Shown one piece after another: positions 24,501 through 34,313 of a stretch of DNA of 64,000 nucleotides (position 1 is its first letter; the number at the start of each line of letters is the position of its first letter). Under the pieces are notes generated by a model. The model made no database searches, was not told where the DNA came from, and was given only the letters and a program-made list of their open reading frames with translations. The position numbers and the translations under genes were made by a program. Origin of the DNA: Lagopus muta (taxonomy: Eukaryota; Chordata; Aves; Galliformes; Phasianidae); the NCBI RefSeq assembly GCF_023343835.1, contig NC_064443.1, positions 13,516,001 to 13,580,000 of the forward strand, in the 5' to 3' direction.

Positions 24501-27500
24501 GAGTTCTGCTCTGTAAGATGGAGAATGGGGAGTGTATCGTAAAAGCTGAGCTGTAGCGACTGAGCAATGGAGCTCACAAAGTTAAAAGAGACTCCTTTAA
24601 CTGACTGGGGACCAGCAGTGAATGGAGCCTCATGGATTACAGGGACTCCTCACTGCTCCGTGTGGCAGAGGATCTCCCAAGCCAGCAAAGGAAAAACGTT
24701 AATGTAGTAATTGACAGTATGAAGTATTTAAGAATTGTTTCTGTATGGGCCTTGCCAATTTAAACCCCCCCCCCTTCTGTTTCTTTTTTCTCCTCTTCAG
24801 AAAGAAGACACAGCTCCTCCAGCAAGCCGCCTTTGACTCCTCCCTCCTCTTCAGTATTTTCCCTCATTTCATCTTTCCCTTCAAAAAACAAAGGTAGCGG
24901 CGGAAGTGGGAGCAATCGTTCATCCAGTGGAGGTACTAGTGCATCATCATCATCATCATCAAGTTCCAAGTTGTTGAAATCACCCAAAGACAAGCTGCAG
25001 ATCAGCGGAAACAACAGGTTAATGCATCCGGTACAGCATAGCAAAGTTCCCCATGATAAAATGTGAGTATGTGTGTTGAGAAAGAATTGAGCGTTAATAC
25101 TTGCATAAAAACTGCTGTATCAGTAGAATTTCTTGTTGTTTCAGAGGGTTTTCGCTTTGAGAGATCACTTTAAACTCCACCAGATCTCTTTGAGCAGCCT
25201 AGTCTAAGCTGATAGGTAAACTAATGCAATTGTTGAACACAGCACTCGCCAAGGTGCATCTTGAGTCACTGTAAATAAAGGCTGTGCTACTAGGGGTCTT
25301 CATTCTTTGATCTAGTCTCTATACCTCCATCATAGAGAAGTTTCTGAAGTCACTGATGACTCTGAAATACTTAAGAAAAGGTAGCAGAAAGCACAGAAGG
25401 AATGGGTGGACACCATCAAAGATGTGAAAATACGTAAGAAGAAGAATAAAAATACTAAAACTGAAAATTAAGGATGAAGGTCTAAATTTGTATTATTGAT
25501 AGATCTGAGTATTGAGTAATACAATATGTCAAGTACTTTTTGTAATCTGTGATGCTTATACTATCATCTGCAATTTTTTCTGTTTATTTTTCATAAACAA
25601 TAGTATGACTCCATCTGTCAAAGTGGAAAAGATTCATCCAAAGATAGATGGTGCCCAACTGAAAGCTGCTGTTGGTCCAACTTGTTCTACTACTGTGAGT
25701 TCCTCAATAAAGACTGGCCTTAATTGTCCCTCAATACCAAAGCCACCCTTGCCTTCCCCTGGACAGATACTGAATGGTAAAGGTCTTCTCTCTGTGCCTC
25801 CATTTTTGGAAAAGAAACCTGAAGAAAATACAAATAATAGGAAATTTTTACATAAAAGATTGTCAGGTAATTGCTTTTAAATATTACTTGCTATATTATT
25901 TGTGTACGTGTAGAAATACACATATGGAAATAACCTTTAGAAGCATATTAATATTTATTCTTAGAACACCTAACTTGTAATGAAGTACACTTACGTATTA
26001 GAACTTGAATTTACGATTAGACAGGTTCATAAGGGATGCAAACAACTTGAAACGTGGCTGTTGCTTTCAGAAACCACCTGATGTTACAGTTATCAGTTTG
26101 TGTTTTAACGTTTCTCTCTTCCACTGTCTTTAAAGAGGTTTAATTTTCCTTCTTTCCTATATGAAAACATGGTATTACAGTGCAGTAATTTTGGTTGTTG
26201 GTAGAATTATAGAAAAGCAAAAAATCACCCTGTGTTCATATTTATCATGACATTTAAATATGTTTTTTGTTTTGCAAGATCATTTGTGTACGTAAAAAAC
26301 AAGTAAATCCTAATGCAGCTGAGATAGTCCTGCTTTGTGGTCTCTTTCAGCTGTGAATTTCTCAATTCTGTTTGCAGATTTGAGAACTGTGTCAGCACGT
26401 GGTAAATCTGCTGAGAGTAAATAAATGCATTTGTACAGTTTTATTGTTCATATCTTTGTGTACCTTTGCATGTGTCCTACCTGAAAACATTGGCAGAATA
26501 GTTAAATTCTGTGAAGAAAATGTTAGTATTTCAAAATGTCTTTATTGTGACTTTACAATGATGGGATGTTTGTGCATCTTTGACAGAGAGAGAATTTGAT
26601 CCTGATATATACTGTGGTGTCATTGATGTGGAAACCAAGAAACCCTGTACTAGGTCTTTGACCTGCAAGGTAGGATGTCTTAATCAGAGTAAGATTTTGT
26701 AAGGTTTACGTTTGATTTCTGGGGGAATGTAACAGAACACAGGAAGGTACAAGCTTTGGCAGTCAGTAATTGCCTCTGTAAATGCTTCCTCTCAAAGCAC
26801 ATTGCCAGCAACCAAGAAAGAGCTGTTTTCAAAATCCAGTTAATTATTTATCCAAAAACATATTTCTTAAAGTAACCTTCAGTTCTTCATTATTGGGTAA
26901 ACCCTTTAAACACGGATGCTGGCACTGGAATGCTTCTAACTCCACATGTATGCAGCACAGCCAAGCTGTCTCCTTCTCTTTCTCCAAGCAAAACCTGCAG
27001 CAAATACTTAGCAGGTGTTTGTGCAAACGTTAGTGCCACTGGATGGACCCCTGCAACTTACTCAGAAGGGAGTGTGTGAGGATGCTGTGAGGTACAGCTT
27101 GGGGTCAAACTGAAATAAAGCAATCCTTAAGAACTTTCCATCAGATAAAATGTGTTCTTTGGCTGAAAAGTTTTTGAGGGAGAAGTGGGTATCAGTCAGT
27201 TCCAAAGAACTGAAAATCCCAATCCCCTACAATTGTGTAATGATTAGGCACTCTTATGAAAAGCAGCTAAACTGTTAGTAGGGAAAGTCTCAGGTAAAAA
27301 AGCCCTGTTCAGCACAAAGGTAAACGAAGCTGTCACTAACACACTGCAGGAACTGAACTTTGGTAATTTCTTCTTTTGAAAAGCAATTTGAAACAAATTT
27401 TAACTCAGTTGCTATTCTTCCTTATTTCGTATCAAGCAGGCATATGATCACACCACCCAAACTGTCCATAAGTCTGTTCCATAAGTCATTCTTCTTCTTT

Positions 27501-30500
27501 TTTTTTAACTAAGCCACAAGCGTGGTGATGGTCTGTATTCTAGAGCTCTGGACATGTGTCTTGAGTGTTTGATTTCCACAGATCTAATGGCTTGGGATTA
27601 ATGATTTATTCATGGATTTGCAGACACATTCCTTAACGCAGCGGAGGGCTGTACAGGGTCGAAGAAAACGATTTGATGTGTTGTTAGCTGAGCACAAAAG
27701 CAAAACCAGGGAAAAGGAACTTCTTCGACATTCGGATCATCATCAGCAGATGCCCCCTCTCAGGGAACCACATCCCTCACCTACTAAAACTTCCCAGGAG
27801 CTGCACCAAAATTCTCATGGAGTTACTCTTACAGAATCAAAGCCTTTATTACCTAATAAACCCAAACCTCACCCCCCCAGTCTTCCAAGGTAAGAAAAAT
27901 CAGTATATCCAGTAGTATGAAATTAATACCGATTGCTTTGTCATGTGGATTTTGAAAGAGAGAGGGAGTTCTTTGGGACAGGGTAGCATTTTTGCTCTAG
28001 CCCTGGTGGCGGTCTGTCTGCAATTAACGATTGCACGCTGACTTGTAACTCATAGCAAGAAGGGTTGGGAGTTCTAAGTAGTAGAAGCTGACTTGCATCA
28101 ATTTAAACATTTTTCCAACAATTGCTGCTTTTTCAGGGGCACAACACCTCCTGTCCTTCCCCTAAGTAGGTATGTTATGAGACTCTGGATCATATCAAAT
28201 GACTGTTAATGTGAATTTCCTTCTGTCAGTACTAAAATGTCCATAAGTGCTTATTGCCAAGCCTTGCCTCAACCTTTACTGCTTCCCTTGCCCAGGCCTC
28301 CAGGCTGTCCAGCCCAGCACAGTGGAAATGCCCCCAGCGATTCTCCTTCAGTCCACGAGTCCCCTCACCCTCCCTTGCCTGCAGCTGAGCCAGCATCTCG
28401 GTTATCCAGTGATGAGGGAGAATGTGATGAAAAAGAAGAGCCTGTTGAAAAACTGGATTGTCATTATTCAGGTCATCATCCTCAACCAGCCGCTGTATGT
28501 TTTAAGTCAAAGTTAACCTTGGTCTCTCACTGGCTCTGAATTTGTAAACAAGCAACTTGGGGGTTTTAAGGGTGGATTTCTATTATGTATATATTTTTTC
28601 AGGTTTTAAAGTACTTATTTTCTTACTGATTGATAGTGGAGGCTGATTTATTGTTACTGTTTTTGGCAAAATGTTGACTGCTTCACTGAAGAAGCAAGTT
28701 AAACCTTAAGGTATAACCTTAGCAGTAGATGCACCTCTCCTGATTTCTGCCTGTTAAAACCACTTAGTTTACATTAAATCACAAACTTCATTGCCTGGCT
28801 AGGCTAAAAGCAGGTAAGCTGACAGCTACTCAAAAGAGATGGTTGCGTGTACAAAATTTAAGATAGTTGTTACATTTTCATCTCTGCAGTGTAACATCTG
28901 TTCTATCCTTGCTTTAGACATCTAGAAATGATAATAATTTTGCATGTATGTATAAACAAATGTTTTGTTACTGAAAGTAGAAAACGCCAGTAAAAAAATC
29001 TGTCTTTTCAGTTTTGCACATTTGGTAGTCGGCAGATTGGAAGAGGTTATTACGTGTTTGATAAGCGGTGGAACCATATTCGATGTGCACTTAACTTCAT
29101 GGTGGAGAAGCATCTTAATTCGCAGATGTGGAAGTGAGTACAAGTGGAAGAGTTCTTGTTCTTGTTGGTATTTGTAGAAATACACAAAACCTGTAACTCT
29201 AGTTAGAGAAAAATAACCCCTCCTTTAGATTAGTGAAGTCAAAGATGGATGCTTTCTGTTTTTGTAGAATCACAGAATGGCCTGGGTTGAAAAGGACCAC
29301 AATGATCATCCAGTTTCAACCCCCCTGCTATGTGCAGGGTCACCAACCACCACACCAGGCTGCCCAGAGCCACATCCAGCCTGGCCTTGAATGCCTCAGG
29401 GATGGGGCATCCACAACTTCCTTGGGCAACCTGTTCCAGTATTTCACCACCCTCTGAGTGAAGAACTTCCTCCTAAATCTAACCTAAACCTCCCCTGTCT
29501 CAGTTTAAAACCATTCCCCCTTGTCCTATCCCCATCCACGCTCGTAAACAGCCGTTCCTCCTGTTTATAAGCTCCCTTCAACTATTGGAAGGCTGCAGTG
29601 AGGTCTCCCTGGAGCCTTCTCTACGCTAAACACGCCCAGTTCTCTTAACTTTTCATCATCGTTCTCTTGCAACTATTAAGTGCCAGCAAGATATTTTAGT
29701 GCTGGAGTGACTGCATCTCTTGATGATGCTAAATATCATCCCAAAGAATGGGAGCTACCTGTTTCTTTCTTTTCCTGTTTACCCACAGGAAAATTCCACC
29801 AGCATCTAGTAGCACAGCAGCAGTTCGTGCACCGCACCGGACAAATGCGATACCTGCTTCACAGTATGGGGTCAGCACGACGGGTTTCCTCCTCCCCACC
29901 ACTGTTATGTCCTCTCCAGCTCTGGTGTCTCCTTCCTGTACGTCTCTGAACAATAAATCGGTACCATCACATGGAACTACACTAAATGCAAATCCCGCTA
30001 CCTTGGGTGCAGTGGATCCTGTCTGCAGTATGCAATCAAGACAAGTGTCTTCGTCTCCTTCAACACCTACAGTGCTTTCCTCTGTACCTTCACCTATGCC
30101 CAGCAAACCTCAGAAGTTGAAATCCAGCAAATCTTTTAAACCTAAGGAATCTTCTGCTGGCAGTGGCACCTGTAACAGCACCGGCAGCGTCAGCAGCGGC
30201 GGCGGCTCAGGAAAGAAGCGTAAAAACAGTTCCGCACTGCTAGCACCTTCTCATTCCACAGAGTCCTTTAGAAAAAACTGCGTGGTTAACTCTGGAAACT
30301 CTGGGACCTCCTATCATCCGTCGGTGACATCTTCGTCCCACAGCGTTGGCCTCAATTGTATGACTAGCAAAGCTAACTCCGTTAGCCTCAAACATGACCA
30401 ATCAGGGAGGGGTCCTCCTACTGGAAGCCCTGCAGAATCAATAAAAAGAATGAGTGTGATGATGAACAGCAGCGATTCCACTCTCTCCTTAGGGCCATTT

Positions 30501-32042
30501 GTTCATCAGTCCAGTGAGCTGACTGTGAACTCGCACAGCGGTTTTTCACATTCGCATCCTTCCCTAGACAAACTAATAGGGAAGAAAAGAAAGTGCCCAC
30601 CTGGTTCTAGCAGCATAAACAGCAGCAGCAGCAGCAAGTCAAACAAAGTTGCCAAATTGCCATCGGTGAATAACGTTCACGCAAAACACACTGGTGCAAT
30701 CCCAGGGACACAAGGACTGATGAACAATTCTCTTCTTCATCAGGTAGGAACTTTTGTCTTGAAATAAGCCAGTGCGAACGCGTCTCTCCGTGTGCTGATA
30801 TTTAGATGTGCTCTGTTAATTACTGATAACCAATTTCAGACGCTTCAAGGAAAAGACAGTCCTCTTACTTGCTCGTTCTCTTTGAGTCTTTTTTTGTAGG
30901 ACATTTGTGCAGGATTTTTACAAACGCTGTAGTATGAAGTGTGAGTTTGTTTATGTGTTTTTGAAGCCACCTTGAACACAGCATCCCAGGCTCCCACAGA
31001 TGCTCTTCCTGTCAATCGCTCTCAGATGAAATTCAATTCTTGCATTTAAAAACAAATGATAGTAATTATAAAATCTTGCAGCCAGCCATGGGACTGAACT
31101 GAATGTCTCAGCCTAACTTCTTGTTCTCGTGTCAGTAATAAACACTCTACGAAGTGGAACATAATGGTGCTGATAACAGAACTGTGATAAAATAAGCTTA
31201 TTATCCCAAGGTGTCACTGACTAACTTCTTAGTATTAACGAGATTAAATTTTATAAACAAGATAGATAAAAACCTCTGTAGTCTGTTAACAAACATTGAC
31301 TATAAAAGAAGCAGATCTCATGGGTATGTAATTTTAAAAAAGAAAAAGTTAGTTTGGAGTTTTACTCTTTTGAACAGGTTGCACTGGACTAGAATTGGGA
31401 AAGAAGTTTCTTCATAAGTTAAAATGAGCTTAAACTTCTTAATGCTTCAGATTGGCTTGAAGGATCATTTGGAGGGGTAAAATAATTTCATACGCAATTA
31501 AAAGTGTAGAGAAGATGGAATTTTAGAGGGCACATTTGGAACTAGATTTTTCCAGATGAAAACTAAAGGCTCTTTTTGTTTCCTGTGGTACTAAAAGCCT
31601 GAGATCTGAGCGTGCCAAGAGGTAGGAGGTCAGCGAGATCTTTTTCAGATCAGCTGCTGAATTTAGAGTTTCAGCTGTGAAGAAGACTTTCACCACTTGT
31701 GTTTAAGATAACAAACAATCATTTATTTGACTGAACCTTATTTTTGGGCTTAGCTAACAGTTGTTACTTCAACTGCAATAAGAAATAAAGGAAAAATGCA
31801 ATTTGGAGGAAGGAAGTCATGTCCAAAACCACTCTAACTTGAGAAAGCACTAGCTTGAGCATTGTGAAGTTTCAGATGAGCCAACTGCATATGAGTGGTG
31901 TGTCAGATTATGCCTGCTGATTCTCCCCAGAATATGCTCTCAATATCCAGAAAATGTATTTTAGGAGCTCCTGCTATAACAGCCTGGCTCACTCATACTT
32001 CTCTCCCATTTATTTGCTCAAAAGCCAAAGGCACGTCCCTGA
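442..32042 (+). CDS. ATXN7: Ataxin-7, 3' part of gene (nine coding exons joined)
   Basis: Ataxin-7 is a nuclear subunit of the SAGA coactivator; it anchors the deubiquitinase module that removes ubiquitin from histone H2B. Its polyglutamine expansion causes SCA7 in humans. The coding exons 442-546, 24801-25062, 25604-25866, 26587-26669, 27624-27889, 28296-28494, 29012-29133, 29789-30743 and 32025-32042 join with consistent phase and no stop until PKARP-TGA, giving about 757 residues. Counting from the first Met in the window, a zinc-finger-like C-X2-C-X11-H-X4-H uses C18, C21, H33 and H38. The SCA7 domain has C219, C230, C236 and H239. Basic nuclear-localisation-type runs GKKRKNSS and GKKRKCPP lie in the large exon. 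The sequence follows human ataxin-7, as I recall it, along its whole length. The first coding exons are outside the window, so the CDS is 5' partial. Confidence 0.97.
3571..3588. repeat. (ATAG)n short tetranucleotide repeat
   Basis: There are four to five tandem ATAG units inside the ATXN7 intron. It is a minor microsatellite with no evident function. Confidence 0.85.
8287..8333. repeat. (TGGGA)n pentanucleotide repeat
   Basis: Eight perfect TGGGA units lie at 8291-8330 with partial units on each side. Two overlapping frames read through it as repeated GMGWD-like peptides; these are repeat artefacts, not genes. It is intronic in ATXN7. Confidence 0.95.
12958..12979. repeat. A22 homopolymer
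   Basis: An uninterrupted run of 22 A lies in the ATXN7 intron. It could be the tail of an old retro-inserted sequence or simple slippage; no element body is recognisable next to it. Confidence 0.8.
14040..14275 (+). repeat. Pyrimidine-rich tract upstream of intronic CpG island
   Basis: About 235 bases are nearly all C and T on the plus strand (mixtures of TTTCTTTTC, CCCTTT and CCTTCC). It sits directly upstream of the CpG island at 14.3 kb. Such tracts can form triplex DNA or bind pyrimidine-tract proteins. The 130-codon frame across it (14031-14423) is a Ser/Pro/Phe-rich artefact. Confidence 0.7.
14290..14830 (+). promoter_or_regulatory. ATXN7: Intronic CpG island, candidate internal ATXN7 promoter
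   Basis: This stretch is very rich in G+C and CpG, against AT-rich flanking intron. It holds two GGGCGGGG Sp1-type boxes (14552-14559, 14572-14579), a G9 run (14561-14569), and GCCATCTT at 14444-14451, the reverse complement of the YY1 core AAGATGGC. These are typical of a TATA-less housekeeping promoter. It overlaps a candidate first coding exon (14441-14525). Transcription from here is inferred; CAGE or 5' RACE data would decide. Confidence 0.7.
14441..14525 (+). CDS. ATXN7: Candidate alternative first coding exon of ATXN7
   Basis: An ATG in a strong context (GCCGCGATGG) opens a frame encoding [16 protein letters not shown] and a further 12 residues ending SSAAG, plus one extra G. It is followed by a good donor, GAG|GTAAAG, at 14526. 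The 85 nt leave phase 1, exactly what exon 24801 (AA AGA AGA CAC) needs, so splicing restores GAA and continues as ERRHSSSS. The joined product would be 750 residues, without the polyglutamine region and without three of the four ligands of the N-terminal finger. I recall a shorter human ATXN7 isoform with its own N-terminus, which may be the counterpart. An out-of-frame upstream ATG at 14407 could compete if it is within the transcript. Confidence 0.62.
14831..24800 (+). other. ATXN7: ATXN7 large intron, 3' half
   Basis: This is intronic sequence between the CpG island and exon 24801. The one clear element is the CR1 fragment at about 20111-20485. A moderately GC-rich shoulder of the island reaches about 15200. 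The intron ends in a C/T-rich tract and CTTCAG at 24795-24800. No further coding exon or RNA gene could be recognised. Confidence 0.8.
20111..20485 (-). mobile_element. CR1 LINE 3' fragment (antisense to ATXN7)
   Basis: The plus strand reads as the reverse complement of an avian CR1 3' end (ATCGAATGGCCTGGGTTG, then the AACCTGTTCCAG region). On the minus strand a frame at 20165-20389 encodes the C-terminal tail of CR1 ORF2, with the characteristic [20 protein letters not shown]. It is 5'-truncated like most CR1 copies. It is very similar to the copy at 29266. Confidence 0.93.
24801..25062 (+). CDS. ATXN7: ATXN7 exon (ERRHSSSS ... poly-Ser)
   Basis: The exon begins after CTTCAG and ends at AT before GTGAGT (25063). 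It starts by completing a Glu codon and encodes [20 protein letters not shown], giving the last His of the first zinc finger, and later [16 protein letters not shown]. It contains a run of six TCA codons (poly-Ser, about 24949-24966). It is the shared acceptor for the upstream exon 442-546 and for the candidate alternative first exon. Confidence 0.97.
25604..25866 (+). CDS. ATXN7: ATXN7 exon ([13 protein letters not shown])
   Basis: The exon starts after AATAG (AG at 25602-25603), completing an Ile codon, and encodes [13 protein letters not shown], the Pro-rich [20 protein letters not shown], and ends RKFLHKRLS plus G before GTAATT. It is the Ser/Pro-rich linker before the SCA7 domain. It follows human ataxin-7 closely. 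Confidence 0.97.
26587..26669 (+). CDS. ATXN7: ATXN7 exon, SCA7 domain zinc ligands
   Basis: The exon encodes [20 protein letters not shown] followed by TRSLTCK. Three Cys of the SCA7 zinc site lie here, and the His (T-H-S) is the second residue of the next exon, giving C-X10-C-X5-C-X2-H. The SCA7 domain is the ataxin-7-specific zinc domain, reported for the human protein to contact nucleosomal histones. Donor is GTAGGA at 26670, phase 0. Confidence 0.97.
27624..27889 (+). CDS. ATXN7: ATXN7 exon, rest of SCA7 domain
   Basis: The exon begins [20 protein letters not shown], completing the zinc site and the basic helix of the SCA7 domain. The RRKRF segment is a likely nuclear localisation signal. 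The rest is His/Pro-rich. Acceptor is TTTGCAG at 27617-27623 and donor GTAAGA at 27890; it ends with AG of a split Arg codon. Confidence 0.97.
28296..28494 (+). CDS. ATXN7: ATXN7 exon (PPGCPAQ ... HHPQPAA)
   Basis: The exon starts after TTGCCCAG with G completing Arg, then [17 protein letters not shown]. It contains an acidic stretch [18 protein letters not shown] and ends HHPQPAA before GTATGT. The content matches the human protein between the SCA7 domain and the conserved [17 protein letters not shown] block. Confidence 0.97.
29012..29133 (+). CDS. ATXN7: ATXN7 exon, conserved [17 protein letters not shown] block
   Basis: The exon encodes [20 protein letters not shown] and then [20 protein letters not shown], one of the best conserved segments of ataxin-7 outside the zinc domains. 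Acceptor is TTTTCAG at 29005-29011. Donor is GTGAGT at 29134, leaving AA of a Lys codon that is completed 655 bp downstream. Confidence 0.97.
29266..29665 (-). mobile_element. CR1 LINE 3' fragment in ATXN7 intron
   Basis: The plus strand starts AGAATCACAGAATGGCCTGG and continues through the same sequence as the copy at 20111, differing at scattered positions. It reads as CR1 in reverse orientation. It ends about 120 bp before the acceptor of the large ATXN7 exon at 29789. Its freshness by eye suggests a relatively recent insertion within birds. Confidence 0.93.
29789..30743 (+). CDS. ATXN7: ATXN7 large Ser-rich exon
   Basis: This 955-nt exon completes Lys and then encodes [20 protein letters not shown] through [11 protein letters not shown], with donor GTAGGA at 30744. 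It contains two basic clusters, SGKKRKNSS and IGKKRKCPP, likely nuclear localisation signals, and the conserved [20 protein letters not shown]. Where I recall a long poly-Ser run in human (after KKRKNSSPLL), this sequence has only SHSTESF, so the tract is shorter here. A short (AGC)5 tract at about 30619-30633 encodes Ser. Reading on into the intron would add VGTFVLK and a stop at 30765-30767. Confidence 0.97.
30744..32024 (+). other. ATXN7: Last ATXN7 intron
   Basis: The intron separates the large exon from the six-codon terminal coding exon. It contains a second strong acceptor, TTTTTTTGTAG ending at 30899, followed in frame by [10 protein letters not shown] and a stop. An alternative terminal exon there is possible but unsupported by homology. 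The true acceptor CTCAAAAG at 32017-32024 is comparatively weak. Confidence 0.8.
32025..32042 (+). CDS. ATXN7: ATXN7 terminal coding exon (PKARP stop)
   Basis: CCAAAGGCACGTCCCTGA encodes PKARP and the stop, identical to the C-terminus of the main human isoform as I recall it. It joins ...SLLHQ in phase 0. Upstream is a C/T-rich stretch (CTCTCCCATTTATTTG). Because only six codons are involved, assignment rests on exact C-terminal identity plus phase. Confidence 0.9.
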   Translation, partial: PKARP

Positions 32043-34305
32043 TAGCTGAATATACCATGGTGAGAAAAGAACTGGACAGTTTTCACTACAAGCAAAACCT
32101 CCATCTGGAATTCTGGACTCCAAGATGCCTTGAGTTTTCCCAGCTTCCCATGGTCCTCAGGTGTGGAAATCTACTGGACTGTCATTCAAACAAGGAATTT
32201 CCCTGAAGCCATGTCTGTAGCAGTGAAAATACTAGAAATGGACACTGGATGAAGTTCAGCCACATAATTGCTCTTATCAGTGTTAACGGTGGTCTGGACT
32301 AGTTTGCTACAAACCTGTGAGATTTACTTACAGGAGTACATCATCTTGCCACTATTTGACATAGATTGGCTGGGCAAAGGAATGTTTTCTGGGGGGGAAA
32401 TAAACATGACTGTGGACTTATTTTTATACTGATGGTGTCTTTTGTAGGTGATAGCTGCCAGGTGGACACTGTCAGCAGAGGGGACCCCACAACAAGGGGC
32501 ACAAATGCGTGAGGCACAATGGAAAGAAGCCCTCGAGAAGGGAATATGGCTTTAGTGTTTTTATAGCAATGTTCCTTTAATGGAATATAAAAATAGCACA
32601 ATTCAAACAAGCAGTCTGCGTTTTGCCCAGCCTTTTGCAAGTGATTTGGGGTAAGAAGGTATCAGGAGTTTAAAAACAAACGTTAAAACACCAATAGGAA
32701 CAGTAAACAGCAAAAACTTGTTTGAGGCCATGGCTCAGAAAGCAAGTATAAAAATGTTGTGCTTGGGTGATACAGAAATTATTTTTTATTCTTTTGGATA
32801 AGATCTGATTGCAGAAGAAGTTAATTGTTTTTTAAGCAGTCCAAAAATATGAAGCAAAGGCAAATAACCTCTAGAACTATGTGCCCAAAGAACGTATTTC
32901 TTGACCTTTACTGTATGCCATCAACCTTTGTTATTTGTAAAATAACAACCGTGTTGGTTATGTTAGGCTGGCTTGGCCTTCCAGCCTGTAAAAAAAAAAA
33001 AAAAATAGCCCTTTTAAAGTGAAGTATTTAAACTATTTAAATATTTTCTAAAAAATAGTAATAATAATAATAATAAAAGTCACTTATTTTATGCCTTCTT
33101 TGTAGAACTGAAGCGTTGATGCTTTCAACCACTCAGATTTTATTTTATTTCCCCAAAAGTGGGGAGCGGATGACAGCTGAGTTCCACGTCAGGTGCAGCT
33201 GTGCGCATTGCAGCCGTTGTGCTCCTGCCTGGCACTGTGAGTCGGGGGCTCTGCACGGTTCTGTGCACCCTCTCAGTCTGCAGGAAACGTTTTGTGTTGC
33301 TTCGGAACACCTCAGAAGTGAATTCAAGGGCTCGTTGTATTGGGGTTTGGTTCGTCGGGGTTCTTTTGTTAAGTTTTTAGGTAAAGTCTCAAAACGGACT
33401 GAACTTTTCTGAAGGGGTAAAGCCAAGGCAAGCAAAGTATTGACCAAGAAGACATTTTTCTGCCTTAAAGGGGCACCAGCTGTCGCTGAGAGCAGACAAT
33501 CTGAGCCTGTCACGTTGTTCCCGTTGCCCAGCCTTCCCCATTTCGGTGGCAAGTTGTACATCAGGGAATCCAAAGCCACTACCAGTAGCAGTCGCTGAGT
33601 TGTTTACCTGACGATGCTTTCAGTTTCACCTGAACTTGCTCCAGAACCGGTGTCGTACGGCAAAGCAAGCAGCCTCTATGCAGACACTTGAGCTTCTGAA
33701 TGGATACAAGAGATCACTCTTAGAAAGCGACGCGTTATGGACTCTTATTATGCAAACTTTAATTTAGAAACAAACAAAATCCCGCGCAACTTTTCAGGAA
33801 CAGAAGGATTCGTGATTAATAAGGCGCCCTACTGAAAGGATTGTTGGAACTGTGATGGGTTTAACGTGAAAGGAACCAAAGTATTACGCCACAAAGAGAA
33901 ATCAAAATGCATCCTTCAGTCCCGCACGCGTGGAATCAAATCCATGCTGCGAGGAAATCTCTGGGGCAGAAATGTCACTTTGGGACGGTCTCAGTCACAA
34001 GTGCGATTCGACTCTTCTAAATACAAAGGAGACAATTTGGCAAGAACGGAATCTTGTGAGTTTGCGACCAAGCTCACCCTGTTCATAAGGTTCTGTTGAT
34101 CCGAAAGCAAAATGCAAACTCGTGCTCCTCCGGCAGCACAGGAAGGGAGAGCAGAGACGGGCTGGAAGCTGCTGGAAGAGCGGGCTGCAGCACTGCGGGT
34201 CTGCGTGCCTGTGGGCATGGATGGAGCTGCCTCCATGTCGTGTGTGAGATGTCAGCTACAAGCAGAGCGTTGTTCCTGGAGCTTCTACTGTCCCCTGGTT
34301 CTGAC

Positions 34306-34313
34306 TGTAAATA
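34306..34313 (+). promoter_or_regulatory. Pumilio response element TGTAAATA
   Basis: This is an exact match to the UGUANAUA motif bound by Pumilio proteins, in the predicted ATXN7 3' UTR. Similar sites occur at 34602-34609 (TGTACATA), 35157-35164 (TGTACATA) and 35976-35983 (TGTAAATA). Binding is inferred. Confidence 0.5.

Larger units (their letters stand above)
25063..29788 (+). other. ATXN7: Short ATXN7 introns between exons
   Basis: Six introns lie in this span: 25063-25603, 25867-26586, 26670-27623, 27890-28295, 28495-29011 and 29134-29788. All start with GT and end with AG, and all keep phase between the flanking exons. The only recognisable insertion is the CR1 copy in the last one. 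The others show nothing beyond ordinary AT-rich intron sequence. Confidence 0.9.

Noticed and set aside
31895-32206. 103-codon frame overlapping the ATXN7 terminal exon
   Set aside because: It is in a different frame from PKARP and has no recognisable content; the terminal exon explains the conserved piece.
33116-33579. Frames of 98 and 144 codons in the ATXN7 3' UTR
   Set aside because: Cys/His residues are scattered without a zinc-finger spacing; no acceptor gives an in-frame extension of ATXN7 (the AG at 33104-33105 leads to AAC TGA).
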